Positions 25,313 to 58,617 of a stretch of DNA of 64,000 nt are shown piece after piece. The notes under the pieces were generated by a model, which searched no databases, was not told the DNA's origin, and worked only from the letters and a program-made list of their open reading frames with translations. A program made the position numbers and the translations under genes. Every line of letters starts with the position of its first letter. Position 1 is the first letter of the stretch. The DNA comes from Citrus sinensis (lineage: Eukaryota; Streptophyta; Magnoliopsida; Sapindales; Rutaceae): assembly GCF_022201045.2 (NCBI RefSeq), contig NC_068557.1:26575501-26639500 (forward strand), read 5' to 3'.

Positions 25313-25589
25313 TTGAATACTGATTAATCATCATAGTACTGCATTACACAGATATTTACAACTGTTATTATAACAGATATATTACACTGATATTTACAAT
25401 CAGAAATACATGATTGAGACTTATATTATTACATTGAATTCTGTGAAGTACATGCCCAGACAAATAATCCCTTACAGAAGAGGGATGTCCATACTCCACT
25501 CGTATTGCACGAGGGAGAGGAAATTTTTGAAATATTAAACAAATAAGCACGTTAGCCCCCACAAATGCTTTTGTGGGGGCTTGAACCGC
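25313..25589 (-). mobile_element. SINE-like retroposon insertion with 16-bp target duplication
   Basis: A 277-bp segment is bounded by the identical 16-mer CTAGGAAACTGTGTTT at 25297-25312 and 25590-25605. On the minus strand the insertion starts close to a GGTTCAAGCCC box-B-like motif. An 11-bp perfect hairpin (arms 25555-25565 and 25570-25580) follows. A target duplication this long without TIRs is typical of LINE-mobilised SINEs. No A-box is clearly identified, so tRNA ancestry is not proven. Confidence 0.6.
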
Positions 25590-25734
25590 CTAGGAAACTG
25601 TGTTTGTTGTGCATAAAAGCGAATCGTTATCCTAACTAAAATGCGAGACTCCAATTTAGTCAAATCCAATGTGTGTGTGTGTATATATATATATATTTAA
25701 CTAATTAAGTATTAGATTATATTTATAAATGATA

Positions 25735-25945
25735 ATATATTATTACACTGATATTTATAACCACTTATTTTTATTTTTATAAAGTATATACTCAGTCAAA
25801 TACCCCTCATAAGGAATGATGTTTCTATTCCACTCACATTTTACAATAGAGAAAGACGTTATAAATAATCTCCACACAATTATAAGTAATTGAGGGAGTT
25901 TGAGTCCGTGGGAACTTGAACCATTACCCTCATAATCATACTTAA
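25735..25945. repeat. Diverged second copy of the 25.3-kb SINE-like family
   Basis: Shares ordered blocks with 25375-25585: ATATTACACTGATATTTA, then a CAGNCAAATANCCC block, then ATTCCACTC, then GAACTTGAACC near 25910. The same order and spacing indicate an older relative. Confidence 0.5.
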
Positions 25946-26315
25946 CTTTAAGGATAATGATTTACCACTGGATTATAAGTCCAAGTGACTGTGTGTGTAT
26001 ATATATATGCACTTTAAAGTCTATACATAATAAGGTTAATCATATGTAGATTCTTTTTTAAATCCAATGGCTCTAATTGAAATCTATACTTTAACTGAAG
26101 TGTGAGATCTCTTAGTAAATTATAGGCTGCCAATTATACCTATATTATATAAATTTGTCATTTGGGCTGTGCGTTCAAAGCATTTTTGTCTTCTACACTT
26201 AACATTATTATATTTCAATTATGTTTAAATATGTAACCTATGTAGATTATAGTTAACTCTTGAGATTCTCTTCTCACTTACTATTTTTTTAAATAATTCT
26301 GAAATAAAATACTTT

Positions 26316-26318
<3 letters not shown>

Positions 26319-26346
<28 letters not shown>
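26319..26346. repeat. (GA)n microsatellite
   Basis: About 14 GA units. Confidence 0.9.
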
Positions 26347-26350
<4 letters not shown>

Positions 26351-26749
26351 GATAATACAACAACACCCCGATCTGAAAAAGATAAAGATGGATAGGACAC
26401 TGATTTATTAGATGGCAGAATAGATCACAGAGAAAGCAGTAGCCTTTATTTAGGCTTAATATTATTTATGAATGTCAGAGACTTTTTTTTTTCCAGAGAT
26501 TTGCAGAATGGAAAGAACAATTGTTTGAAGATTTGATTTTTTTCTGTCTATAAACGAATGTCTTCTTCCCGCCGGACCACTGACTAGTCCATTGGGCCAT
26601 TTTAATTCAACCATAACCCCCCCATTCCCATGTGCTTTCTCTCTCACCACCATGTGAATGAATGCTTCAGTCTCACTCCCCTCAAAGTGCACCGCTCACT
26701 CCATTGACTTGTTTCAGTGTTCTCTTCTCTCCAGACATTGCACTTCCAA

Positions 26750-26776
26750 AATAATAATAATAATAATAATAATAAA
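26750..26776. repeat. (AAT)n microsatellite
   Basis: About nine AAT units in AT-rich intergenic DNA. Confidence 0.85.
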
Positions 26777-27630
26777 ATAAGAATCCAGTCCGAGCAGTTG
26801 TGGAATCAAAATTTTGGTTAAAAAAAACTATAATGTAAAAATTCTGGTTCCATTTTATACACATGATCGATACACGTGGCATGTTTAGTAGCCCCATGAT
26901 TGATTTCTTATTTATAAATTTTTTTTGACAATTTTGTGAAAAGATCAAGTGCATGATCTTATTGGAACCCACGTGATATATATATGAACCAATCAGTCCA
27001 GTTCGAATTGAAGTCAGCTTTAGTCAGATTATTAACAAACAAGTGGTCTGACGCTAGCCGCCGTACGGCTGAAAATGTAATCTCACCAGTGGCTTGAATA
27101 TTTTTTTTCTACATAATGACGATCATGTCCTTGCGTTCACTCTAAAACAATCAAAACTCATTAGTCCCTAATCACATGAGCCCCATTATAATATATATAT
27201 ATATTTTTTTGGGTACAAGAGACCATTGGTATTCGAATATCACATTAAGTTCTAATTAATTCAGATTCGAATTGAGTAGGACTGCTACAACGGTAAAACT
27301 CTCTCAATAAATATTTAACGCAGCTGCATTTTTAAATCTCAAATCAAAAATTTTAGTTAAATTAGAACAATCCCATATCAACTTATATGTGCGCTTATTG
27401 GTAACACCATTGTAAATTAATTATGCACTGCTATTAATTTTAGTTAAACTAAAAGGTGTCATATGGATATTGTTACTGTCTTGGTCACGTGGTGGATGAT
27501 GAGATAAAGTGGAAAGACCCAAATTAACATTTGGCCTTGCATGTATTAATCATTTTAAAACACAAATCACAATAAACCCTATAACTAAATATCCAAAAAT
27601 ATAATAAACCCTTAGCTTATTTGCTTCCTC

Positions 27631-27640
27631 TATAAATATT
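27631..27640 (+). promoter_or_regulatory. TATA box of the small-protein gene
   Basis: TATAAATATT sits about 94 nt before the ATG at 27725. A CT-rich stretch follows, and transcription would begin at about 27660. Confidence 0.6.
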
Positions 27641-27724
27641 CACAATTCCCTTCGTCATTTTCACTCTCAACATTCGCATTCACTCAAAATTTTGAGAGAG
27701 AAGAAGAAGAAGAAGAACATCAAG

Positions 27725-28114
27725 ATGGTGCAAATGTGGCTTCTATGGTTGCCAAAGAACCCCAAGGTCGCCGCCGCCTCAAGAAGTAGTGGTGGCGGTT
27801 CTGTGCCACGAAATGAGGCTTCTTCAGCTTGTTTCAGCTGCAAACGTTTTTCAAAACTGCTGATGAGAAAGCTGAAGAAACGAGGGGTTCCAAGCCGGCA
27901 AAGCTCACTGCAATGCCGGTATGATCCGATGAGTTACTCTCTCAACTTTGATACGAGTGGCTGTGGGAGTACGGTTGATGATCACGAAGATTATTACTAC
28001 AAATTTTATGCTTTCTCTTCAAGATTTGTTGCTAATCCAACAACAACAACAACAACGACAACTTCTTCTTCTTCTCCAAGCAGACTTGTTGCCACTGCTT
28101 CTCATCAGATTTAG
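27725..28114 (+). CDS. Small basic serine/threonine-rich plant protein with YDPMSYSLNFD motif, 129 aa
   Basis: Single-exon gene with a good TATA box and a short leader. The first ATG is at 27725; the open frame continues upstream but only from a TTG. The product has a tryptophan-containing start (MVQMWLLWLPKNPK), a basic middle (RKLKKRG), the motif YDPMSYSLNFD around residues 66-76, and Thr and Ser homopolymers encoded by ACA and TCT microsatellites. I recall small stress-responsive plant proteins with a similar YDPxSYxLNFD signature but cannot name the family or a function. No signal peptide or obvious membrane helix. Codon use and promoter suggest a real expressed gene. Confidence 0.7.
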   Translation: MVQMWLLWLPKNPKVAAASRSSGGGSVPRNEASSACFSCKRFSKLLMRKLKKRGVPSRQSSLQCRYDPMSYSLNFDTSGCGSTVDDHEDYYYKFYAFSSRFVANPTTTTTTTTSSSSPSRLVATASHQI

Positions 28115-29155
28115 CTAATTATTATACACTATAATAAAATCAGCTTTAGCTTACGCCTTTTTCTTTTTCTTTTTTTGTATGTAAGGTGGTTGTAAACTAG
28201 GTTAAGTTATTATTTTTAATGGTTGTTGTTTTAAAGATTTATTTATGTATACATTTTTGAGCAAGCTGACATGGGTCGTCGTCTTTCAGGTTATAATTTG
28301 ACTGAGAACAAAGTGAGAATTGTTTTTGTGATGGGGGCGATGAGCTTTATTGTACTTTTGAATTCATGTTTTGGCTATTATAGCTAGAACTATGTATGAT
28401 ACTTTTGACATAGACAAGGGGGCTTCTTGCCTTCTTTCACTTCCTTATTTCCCGGGAAATGTTGAATTAATTTATTTAAAGAAGATGAATTTCATTAGTA
28501 TTTGGGAATAAATAAATAAAAATAAAAAGAAAAAGAGGGTTGTCAAATTGCCATCATACAAGTGGGAGATTGGTAGAAGCAAATTTCTTTTGGAACATGC
28601 AATTATCTAAAATCTGTAACCATAAACGCTATATTATTTATAACCTTTACTGCTATTACAGATTTTCAGAATTAGATTTCAAATATTATGTTCTAAATTA
28701 CAAGTTTTCGGATCCATGCGATAAAAGTGTAACTCTTCATATGATATGAGTAGTGTTATACGTCCCAAAATTGTATTCTAAATAACGTAGCGTTTATTAA
28801 TTGGGTTGTGAGATAATGTAATTAATTAACTTAAAAATTATAAAAATTATCATTCATTATGTATATCACTTGCGACATCATTTAAAATATAATTAAGAAA
28901 AAATTTGAGATGTTGATCTATCTTTATTCTTTACTATTTTTAGAGTATCGGTTTTTTTTTTTTTTTATTCTTATCTTGTGTGCCTGTTATAATCGTAAAA
29001 AAAATAAATGCATGAACTCATAGCTAATTCTTAGGATTGGAAACATATAATCAGCAAATGATCAAAATTTTTCCAAATCAAGCAACGGTTTGTCAATTCT
29101 AGCAATGGCTAATACACACTTCATGCAGAGAATCACACTTCAATCATGCTTTATT
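28115..29155. other. 3' flank of the small-protein gene and AT-rich intergenic DNA
   Basis: The 3' UTR probably ends by about 28.3-28.4 kb. The rest is AT-rich with A and T runs and no supportable gene. Confidence 0.4.
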
Positions 29156-29178
29156 AACAACACATTTTTTTTTTTTTT

Positions 29179-29401
29179 ACCAACAAAGTGTTGGCTCCAC
29201 TGGCAATGGAGTCCCCTTAAATGGCTTGACTGGGTTTGCTCCCCAGTTCGAGTCGCAGGGAAGTCGCCTTTGTTGGGAGAACATGTGCCTCTCGGTTCGA
29301 GCGGAAACTTCTAGTCTGGATTGTGGTACGGGCTTAAAGGTGCCTCCCATAGTTGGGGCCCTCCCTAAAATACCTCGTGGTCAAAACCAAAAAAAAAAAA
29401 A
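29179..29401 (+). mobile_element. tRNA-derived SINE
   Basis: A GC-richer segment of about 220 bp ends in a 14-nt poly(A) tail and is flanked by AACAACAC(A)T10+ at 29156-29178 and 29402-29421, a target duplication. Near its 5' end is an A-box-like TGGCTCCACTGG, then a box-B-like AGTTCGAGTCGC at about 29245, a typical RNA polymerase III promoter. Composition differs sharply from the AT-rich surroundings. The frames in it are by-products. Confidence 0.75.
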
Positions 29402-29421
29402 AACAACACTTTTTTTTTTTT

Positions 29422-31251
29422 AATCTAAAGTCTAGTATATAATAAAGTCTTGTAACCTCTTTGTAAATATACAGAGTGTGAATACAACACTTTGCAAATA
29501 TCAGACCTTTGGTTTCTATTTTCTACATTGGAGAAACTTAAGGGGGATTATTCCACTTACAAATAAAAAAACACTAAAGCTAGAACACTGGTATTTGACT
29601 CTCAATTGTTGTAGCAGCATGCACCACATAATTAGATTAATTATTAATATTTAACATGATGTAATAGTTAGAGATGAACTGCTGTGTTGGTGTGAAATTA
29701 AATGTTAGAATCTTAATAAATATTATACTAAGGCCATCTATAATAAGTGTGTCTTACATTTAATAAATGTGATTAAAGTGTATCAAGCCGAATAACTGTG
29801 TTTAATCATCACATATTTTTAATTATTTGAGAACTGACTTATATTTCTGTTGAGTGAAATGAATGTACTCTGTCTGTTCATTGAACATGGGCATGCAAGG
29901 ATCCAAACGTATGTTTTTTCGGAAATGGTGGCATCCATGTGCTGTGATTGTGATGAGCTACCTTTTCCCAGCAACTATATTTCTATAATTAATATTTGTC
30001 GCAGACAAGTTTCCGGAGCAAATGGTGGGCATATATTTCGAGAATATGAAAACTATATCATTGGTTTTTAAATTCCGTGTGTGTAATAAATATAATTTAT
30101 TATAAACGGTTTAAGGTTTTGTGATCACATAATTGCCATAGTTCACTTAGAATTTGGCCTCATTCCTCAGCTTTCTTATTCAGTCAAATGTCAATGAGAC
30201 CATTATTTTACGAAGTGTGGATCAATCTTCATCTTTAGCTATTTCTAATCATATTAATTACTTAAATCCCATCTCATGTAATCTCTAATCACCTCGCACC
30301 ACCAATACAAATGGTCGATTTTTTGTCAAGCTTTCTCGAGTCTTTCGGAATTTCTATTACTCGACAGTCAGTAATAGTCCATATCTAGGCTTATTTATTT
30401 TAGAAAAATATATATATTTTTTTTTTATAACAACCAATCACAATTTTTTTTTATAAAAAAAATACAGACTTATTATTTCAATGACGAATGACTGACATCA
30501 TCTCTCATCCACTCAAGATAACACACACATTTATCATTTTCTTTTTCTTTTTTCTTTTCAAGATGTTTATTTCTTAATTTAAGCTCTCTTGAATTCGTAA
30601 AATCTTTACCAACCGAACGTTAGTAAGATATTAAATTATGCTCAATCTATTTCTTTTACATTCTCTCTCTCTCTCTCTCTTTTTTTTTTTAATTTCCATT
30701 ACTAGTAACCAGCTTAAATTATGCTCAGATAAAACTTATATGTATCAGATGCAAAACTTGCCTCTCAATAAAGACGGACACCATATTAATAACAAAAAAT
30801 CCGAATATAGCACTGATTTACACTCCCATAAACACATCTACATGTCACAATGTAATTGCTTTTGGCACCAAGAATTGGCTTCTCTATCAAGCCACATGGG
30901 ATAAGTGAAATATCATGTAATAAGTTGGCCTGCAAATATCATCATCTCACAATCCTGTACTCACATTTAATGATATGAACCTGTGCGGTCAATCTAATTT
31001 TTGCATTTGAAGCAGGATAAAAGTCTCAAGTTGGAGGCGACGAGTTGACAGAAGCAATTATCAGCCAGGCAGACACTATATTTCATTTTCTGTTACAGAA
31101 ACTTTACACAAGATGTCCTAAATAATCCTATTTATGCTAATTCATCACTCACTGCATCATGCCTACAAAAATTTGAGCACATCATCGGAAGGCCTGCCAA
31201 CTCCAGTAACAAAAGAATTGCTTAAGTTAAAATTTTCACTCTGTACCATGG
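29422..31251. other. Intergenic DNA and 3' UTR of CHR4
   Basis: AT-rich, with a short CT microsatellite at about 30661-30680. No gene recognised. The 3' UTR of the minus-strand CHR4 gene likely occupies about 31080-31251. Confidence 0.4.
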
Positions 31252-45502
<14,251 letters not shown>

Positions 45503-47150
45503 CTTTCAGTGCTGAGTCTTACATTGTCACTACCAGTGGCAGTAAGCCCATGTCACGAGTCAATGAAGAAGCAGAGATATCAGAGCTTGATAGCAATCTC
45601 AACTCTGAAATTTCTGAAGAAGCAATTCCTACAATTCGATAGTAAAGACATTAGATAGGAAAGCAAACATCCAGACTGGAAATGAAACAGGAGTTATCAC
45701 TGTGGTGAGCCTGCTGTCATACCACCTATAATTGAACCGTTGAGGGCAAAAAGCAACTGATTGGCAACATACAGATATAGTATCAAATTCAAAATTGTCA
45801 ACCAAAGAGAATGCAGAAGTCATTACACACATTTGGCAAATGAGAACAATTGACAGATTAGAAGACATCTGAATTCAAATTTATATGCAAGTACAACAAA
45901 CAGTCTTATTCAAATTGATGCCACAAAAGATCATATTAAAAAAAAATAAAATAAAATAATAAAGATCATCAAGGTGAACAACAGAAAGATAGTCAATAAA
46001 CGGAAATCAATTACTCGTTCATGCAAAAACCATGAGAAGGATTAAAACTTCAATATTAGATTACACTTAAAACTTCAAGAAGCATCTTGCCCATTAATTA
46101 GAATCTCCATCAATACTCTTCTTCACGTTCCAAATAGAATGACTATAAATGTGAAATTGAAAAAAAAAATCAACAAATAGAAAATCCACCACATTATTCC
46201 ATTTTAGTGACGCATCACAGTAGCAAAGACTATGGTATAAAATCCCAAAAATTGAAAATGCTACAAATTTGTATTATTATGAATGAAACATACAAAAGAA
46301 AAACAGATTCTAAGCCAGATAAAAAATTTGGAACTACCCGGCAAACATTACTTAAAACATCTCTATGTACCCAACTCAAATCATCATCATAGAATAACAA
46401 TACAAATACATTTTACACACAGACCAAAAGCCAATGAGTGGACTAACAGATACACTGCTCAGATTAAGTGTCCTCAAACTATGTTGTTAAATCAAGTTGC
46501 TGATTATCAAATGTCCAAGGGTATACCACAAAACCTCCAAATTGCACAATCAAGCACCAAATACTGAACCAAACATACACATTTGAAACTCAAACTGAAC
46601 CTAGAGCTCCATTAGACTACCCACTTAAACATGCAAAACCCCAATCAAACAAATTCTCTAAACACACCAAGACTTAACAGTAATCAGGACCTAGACCACA
46701 ACAATTTCAATAATCAAACAGCAAACAACATTTCAATACCACCAAAGCACAACAAAATCAGCTCAAAATTGAACATACCCATATAAGAACCCACCACAAC
46801 AATGAGCATTAAACAAAATAAATAAACACTACCCAGAAAAATTAAGAAGCTCACCAATCTTCCCTTCTGCCTGTGGATCAAAACACCCAAGGGCAACAAT
46901 AAAATCTAGGATTGACAAAGCGGAGTGAAGAGAGAGAGATAGGGGATTAGGGCATGGAAGGCAGCTAAGGAGAAATGACAGATACGAGAAAGCGAGAGAC
47001 GGACAGAGAGAGAGAAAATAAACAAATAATAAAAAATAACACAAAAAATAATGAATATAAGAGACAGAAATTGACAACATATATAAGTGCGTTATTTATA
47101 GAGAGAGAAAGTGTTGATTTGTAGAGCGAGATAGAGAGAGAGCATACGAT
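45503..47150 (-). other. 5' UTR exons and leader intron of CHR4
   Basis: The frame before the ATG at 45502 has stops, and a plausible acceptor (TTGTAG, exon from 45628) precedes it. A donor ATTG|GTGAGC on the minus strand at 46854 would define an intron of about 1.2 kb (45629-46854) and a non-coding first exon upstream of 46855, ending in GA-rich DNA near 47.1 kb. Exon ends are predictions. Confidence 0.5.
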
Positions 47151-49990
47151 ACGGATTCGCCGGGGTCATAGGACGCTCTGACATGGCAGTTCCCCTCTTC
47201 AACATCTACCTAACCATTGAGATCTTGCCACGTGGCTCTTCCACCCCTCCGGGTTTCCTCTATAATTATTTTTAAGCTCTTGTTGTTCTTGAACTGCTCC
47301 AACATTGAGAGCAATGCATGAACGGAAGATACTTCCTTTTCTTATTGCTTTGCTTTCTTTGCTCTTCAACATCATTTTGCTTTCTGCGTTTTTTGCAGCC
47401 TTTGATTTTCACTTTTCCTTTTTCCTCCTGTCGGTTTAGTTCAAAGCGTTGGATTATAATATATAATTAGTATTTTAATTATCAAAGTCACTGCTGCTAA
47501 AAACTAGTTACTGTGGCGAAAATGAACTCCTTCATTCAGCTTTTGGATTTGTCACCATCAAGAACACGAATTGATTTCTTCTTTTCACACGAACTGATAA
47601 AAAATTGCTAGATTTCTTTAATAATTGAAAACGTGGACGGTAGATTTAGCTTTCTATAATTAGCGGTGAGAATCTACCTTGAAGACTAGTGTGTTCTTTA
47701 TTATAACAAATTCCATTCCTGCACATGCACTGTGTTTGTTTTTAAAAGAGGATACGCTTAAAAAATTTGAATCACGGCACTAATTAATGAATGTCATCTT
47801 ATGTGTTAAGAAATTGTTAACATTTTTATCTATACGCTTGTATTAGTGAACTAACGTGTCGTAATTATCACAATGACTGTCACAATTGACTCTATGTTAT
47901 GTTTTTCTTAAAATTTGATCGACGAAGATGAACCCTATAATGCGAGAGTTTAAAATTTTAGATTAACTATGCATTTGGATTCTTTTAATGTTCAATTGAC
48001 GAAGATAACTCCAACAGCGTGTAGATAAAAAAAATTATAGTTTGATTCATAAAAAATGAATTGCATATCACAATTGCCACTATAGTCTCCTTTTTTTTTT
48101 TCTTTCTGCTTTGGTTTGATTTAGACATTATCGTATTGATATATAATTTATATTATCGTTTCTATTCTAGAAGTTTATGGAAAATATAGGAGGTTAAAAA
48201 TAATAGTTAAATCATAAAATTAGCTCACTTATCATTTCCTCTTGTTTCATTAGCCAAAGATGAGAATTTCAAACATTAATGACCCTAAGTTATTTCCCTT
48301 ACTACACAAAGTGATCAACGAGTGAATTGACCAAGTAATGAGAAATCAACAAGTGTTTGACGTTCAATCCATTGAGTAATCGAGAAGTAATTAGCATGTT
48401 GACCGCAATCACCCAAGGGTATTTGTTTTGCATTGTATAATAAGAAAAACAGGTAAAGATATATGTTACTTTTCCCTAATCTTGGCTTTTTTTTTGCAAA
48501 ATTTCATATTCATTAGCTTATTAGGGTTTGATAGATAGAAGCCACATCTTAAATTCTCATCGCCAATGAATGCCGATTCTATAAATGGATTGATATTTGA
48601 CTTGTACAATTCAAAACCTATGTGCATACAATTTTGCCTGAAGTTGACATCACTTGTTTTAAATATGGGTAGAACAGACCTGTGTACGTGAAAGAAAGTA
48701 ACATGATTTGTCACTTTATGTGGGAATGGGATGAAGAAAAATACAAAAAGAATACATTGAAACTTCCTTTGTTTCCAACCAACCAATTAAAGTGGCTGCT
48801 ATCCATTCATAAACAGAAAACGTAAAAACAAGATGGTTAAAATATCAATTTAATTCGTAAGTGGTTAAAATCTGTTAAACTACTCGTAAGTGGTTTCCAT
48901 CGTGCAACTATTTTCGAAAGGGACAATTTTCATACAAGGGTGTTAATATTATTTATCCTCGATTTGCTCTTATTATAAAAAAAAATAAAAAATAAATTGT
49001 TCTTATATTTTAATCTCTTTCAATTAGATTCACCTCTCATATCCCTCGTTCTGTTTTTTAATTGATTCAAAATTTGAATAAATATTAATTGTTTATCAAA
49101 TCCCGATTGAAATGAACAAATGAAAATATTAGATTATCACACACAAAGTAAAATCAATACCATCAATAATAATAAATCCATCACTTGTTTGTAAAATTTA
49201 ATATTAAAGCTCATCATATGCTAGAGGGGTGATGGATTGATGGTGGTGGTGGTGGTGGTGAACTTATTATTGATGAGTATAAGTGGTGTGAGTAATGGTT
49301 CTACTAGAAAAAGAGGGGATGGGGGGAGAGAGATTAAAATAAAATAAAAATAATTTTTATTTTTAATTTAGATAATTTTAGAAAATAATAAGACAAATAA
49401 AAAAATAGGGATTGATGAGGTAATTTGAGGAGGCCAAATATATACACACGCATACGTACAAGTATATTTATAAGGTCAATATAAATAAATTATAATTAAA
49501 ATGTAAAGTTTTAACATACAAAACGAAAGCCAAAAATATGATGATAAGCTTCATAGAATTAAGGTTGTTTTAATAACAGTAAAGTAATAAAATTTCATAA
49601 CGTGGGGAGCTTCAGTATTTTATTCACCAACCATTGCAAAATCATGATTTTTTTTCCCTTTTTAATAGTCGTATTATTATAAAATTTAAACTAAATTCTA
49701 AGAAAATTACATAAATACAGCTCAATTTTTATTGTAATAATTAATGAGTGTAACGGCGTTAGGCTTGTGTGTTAAAGTGACAAATAATTCTGACCTAACC
49801 GCATTTAAGTAAACCATGAATGACTTGGGTGCGCTTACCAAACGACCAAAGCGAATGCACTTCACGTGCGCGAAAAGCGCGTCTTGATGATAATTACCAA
49901 CATACCCACTTTCACAGATAAACCCAACAAAAGATCATGATTAGCGCGTACAACAAAGTCGTAAATTTTAGCTGACCGATAGATCTGGAG
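47151..49990. other. Divergent intergenic region between CHR4 and the Raf-like kinase
   Basis: About 2.8 kb with no supportable gene. It contains promoters for both flanking genes, a short (GGT)n tract at about 49240-49260 and several AT-rich blocks. The frame at 48466-48786 has no known domain. Confidence 0.5.
49863..49881. promoter_or_regulatory. G-box plus E2F-like palindromic site upstream of the kinase
   Basis: CACGTG is followed at once by CGCGAAAAGCGCG. GCGCGAAAA is the complement of an E2F-type TTTTCGCGC site, and the CGCG cores also resemble CAMTA sites. It lies about 120-150 bp before the likely transcript start, and is the only GC-rich island in an AT-rich stretch. Confidence 0.45.
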
Positions 49991-50135
49991 AGAGAGAAAA
50001 AGACTTCAAGAAGAAGATTAAAGATTAAAAAAACATCTAAAGTAGAAACTTATACGTGGGTTTGGTTCTGATTCTGAACAAAGCAGACAGTTTCTGTTTT
50101 AAATAAGCGGCTTAGTCACTGGTGCTTTCCTTCAG

Positions 50136-50664
50136 GTATCCTTAAGTTGCTCGATCTTTCAACTTTTGAGCTAATCTCTCGGTTGCTGATCGTTATTTTA
50201 TATGTGGGTTTCGTTCTGATTTTGATCTGGACTTTGTATTTGGAGTTTTTAATGAGAATTTAAAGTGTTTTGGACCCTTAATTAGTTTTTTTTTTTCTTT
50301 TAGGAGTTGATATTGAGCTTTTGAGTCATGTAAAATTTTGCAGTCTCTTACCTATTGATATTTAATTCTTGTGGCTTTTAGAAAGTTTTTTTTTTTGACC
50401 GAGTTTAATTTAACTTATCTTAAAGATTTGCATGAGTGTGAAGTACATAACTCGAAGTTAATCGATTGATATGATGGCGTTGTTTTGAATTAATTGATCA
50501 TGCAGCTTCATCCTGATTTTGACTAAGGTCTTGTGATTTTTTTTTTTTAATTTCTTTGAAAGATGACTGTGTGAGATTTATCTACTTTTTGCATGAGTTG
50601 CTTGATGCTATCGTTTTTGTTGGCGAAATTTGTTAACTAAGTGGTGCGGATTATTTCTCTTCAG
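50136..50664 (+). other. 5' UTR intron of the PB1-Raf kinase gene
   Basis: Donor TTCAG|GTATCC at 50136 and acceptor CTCTTCAG ending at 50664. The non-coding first exon is about 49990-50135. The second part of the leader is 50665-50843. Confidence 0.65.
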
Positions 50665-50755
50665 GTTCTTGATTGAGGACTGAAATCTTCCTTGCCAAAA
50701 GAAGTTCTCCTTCGTTTTTATTCTGTTCTGAGCAAGGGAACTTCTAAGTTGGATA

Positions 50756-50843
50756 TGGGAGAATGCCAGTGGTGAGATGATGTTGGTGTGATTTTCATGG
50801 CATCTTGCGTGGGTTTGTTTGACCCGGGTAAATTTCATCAAAA

Positions 50844-50871
<28 letters not shown>
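50756..50871 (+). promoter_or_regulatory. Cluster of uORFs, one overlapping the kinase start
   Basis: The second leader exon holds four small ORFs. ATGs at about 50756, 50763 and 50778 open frames of only 4-6 codons. The ATG at 50797 opens a 24-codon frame ending at 50871, past the main ATG (50844) and out of frame with it. This layout predicts strong translational control; effect not shown by sequence alone. Confidence 0.6.
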
Positions 50872-57800
<6,929 letters not shown>

Positions 57801-58617
57801 TGGCCAACTCCATGACTCCCTAATGATGCTTCTTTTGACCTTTATGAGATGCGATGATTAGAGTTGTTTGCTTCTATATATTTCATGAAAGTGTGTATGT
57901 TATAGAGAGTGGTGAGAAGTTGCCCACCGTTGAGAGGGTAATATATGATTGTGTTTTGTGCAAATACTGAAAGTAATTGGTTCATGTGTAAAGCTATTAT
58001 TTGTGTCAATAGTAAATACAAGCATTGCTCGAGTTTTGTGTTCATGGCTAATGAATTGAAAAGGTGATGAAGAAGACCATGGCAGAAATGGACTCTTCAG
58101 GTATTGAAAAAGTACAAAAACAAGCGATGAGATGAAAGGTTGTCTTTAATAACTGAAACTCATCATTGTGTTTAATAACTGAAAATCTTAAAAAGAGGGA
58201 AAATGAGATCAAATGTCTTCTTGGAGATGTTTCCCTTATAATCCATTAGTGGTGGTTTTCAAATTAAATTTGACATTTTAGCTTAAATTTCTGTTGGAGC
58301 TTTAATTATGTGCCAAAATAGATCTAAAAATAAACAGTTTAAGAGAAATGTTAGAACCTAAGAGGAGTTCAACAAGAAGAGAAAAAAAAAATTGGCAGTT
58401 GATTTCCAAATAAATAAAAATTGGCAGTTTGCTTCTAAGGCCCTAGCTAAACACTCTATAGAAGCCTACCCCCAAAAATCTAATGCCAATTCTATCGTTC
58501 CAATCACAGACTCTTTCCTAATAAATCATATTCGATCCTCTGATTCCCTCTCTTGCAAATAAAATGTGCCAAATGCTGCATAGCTTGGTTGATCACAGCC
58601 CCACAAAACATAAAAGC
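57801..58617. other. Convergent 3' UTR region between kinase and KUP genes
   Basis: The kinase (+) and transporter (-) end facing each other about 820 bp apart. Only 3' UTR-like AT-rich sequence is seen. No additional gene. Confidence 0.6.

Larger units (their letters stand above)
21061..27600. other. Gene-poor repeat-rich intergenic region
   Basis: About 6.5 kb after URED without a supportable protein gene. It holds a 21-nt G run, a degenerate tandem repeat near 22.4 kb, an (AT)n run, a SINE-like insertion at 25.3 kb with a diverged relative at 25.74 kb, and GA and AAT microsatellites. A TATA-like TCTATAAAAG at about 23971 has no obvious gene after it. Short frames (22877-23089, 23279-23464, 25026-25265, 26462-26692) show no known domain. 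Confidence 0.5.

Noticed and set aside
26462..26692. 76-codon minus-strand frame
   Set aside because: Begins with GTG and not ATG, with no homology; probably chance in GC-richer intergenic DNA.
27190..27380. Possible SINE or LTR fragment with a GGTATTCGAAT box-B-like motif
   Set aside because: No target duplication, tail or clear boundary found.
27692..27724. Eleven-codon lysine-rich N-terminal extension of the 27.7-kb protein
   Set aside because: It would start at TTG; the first ATG is 27725.
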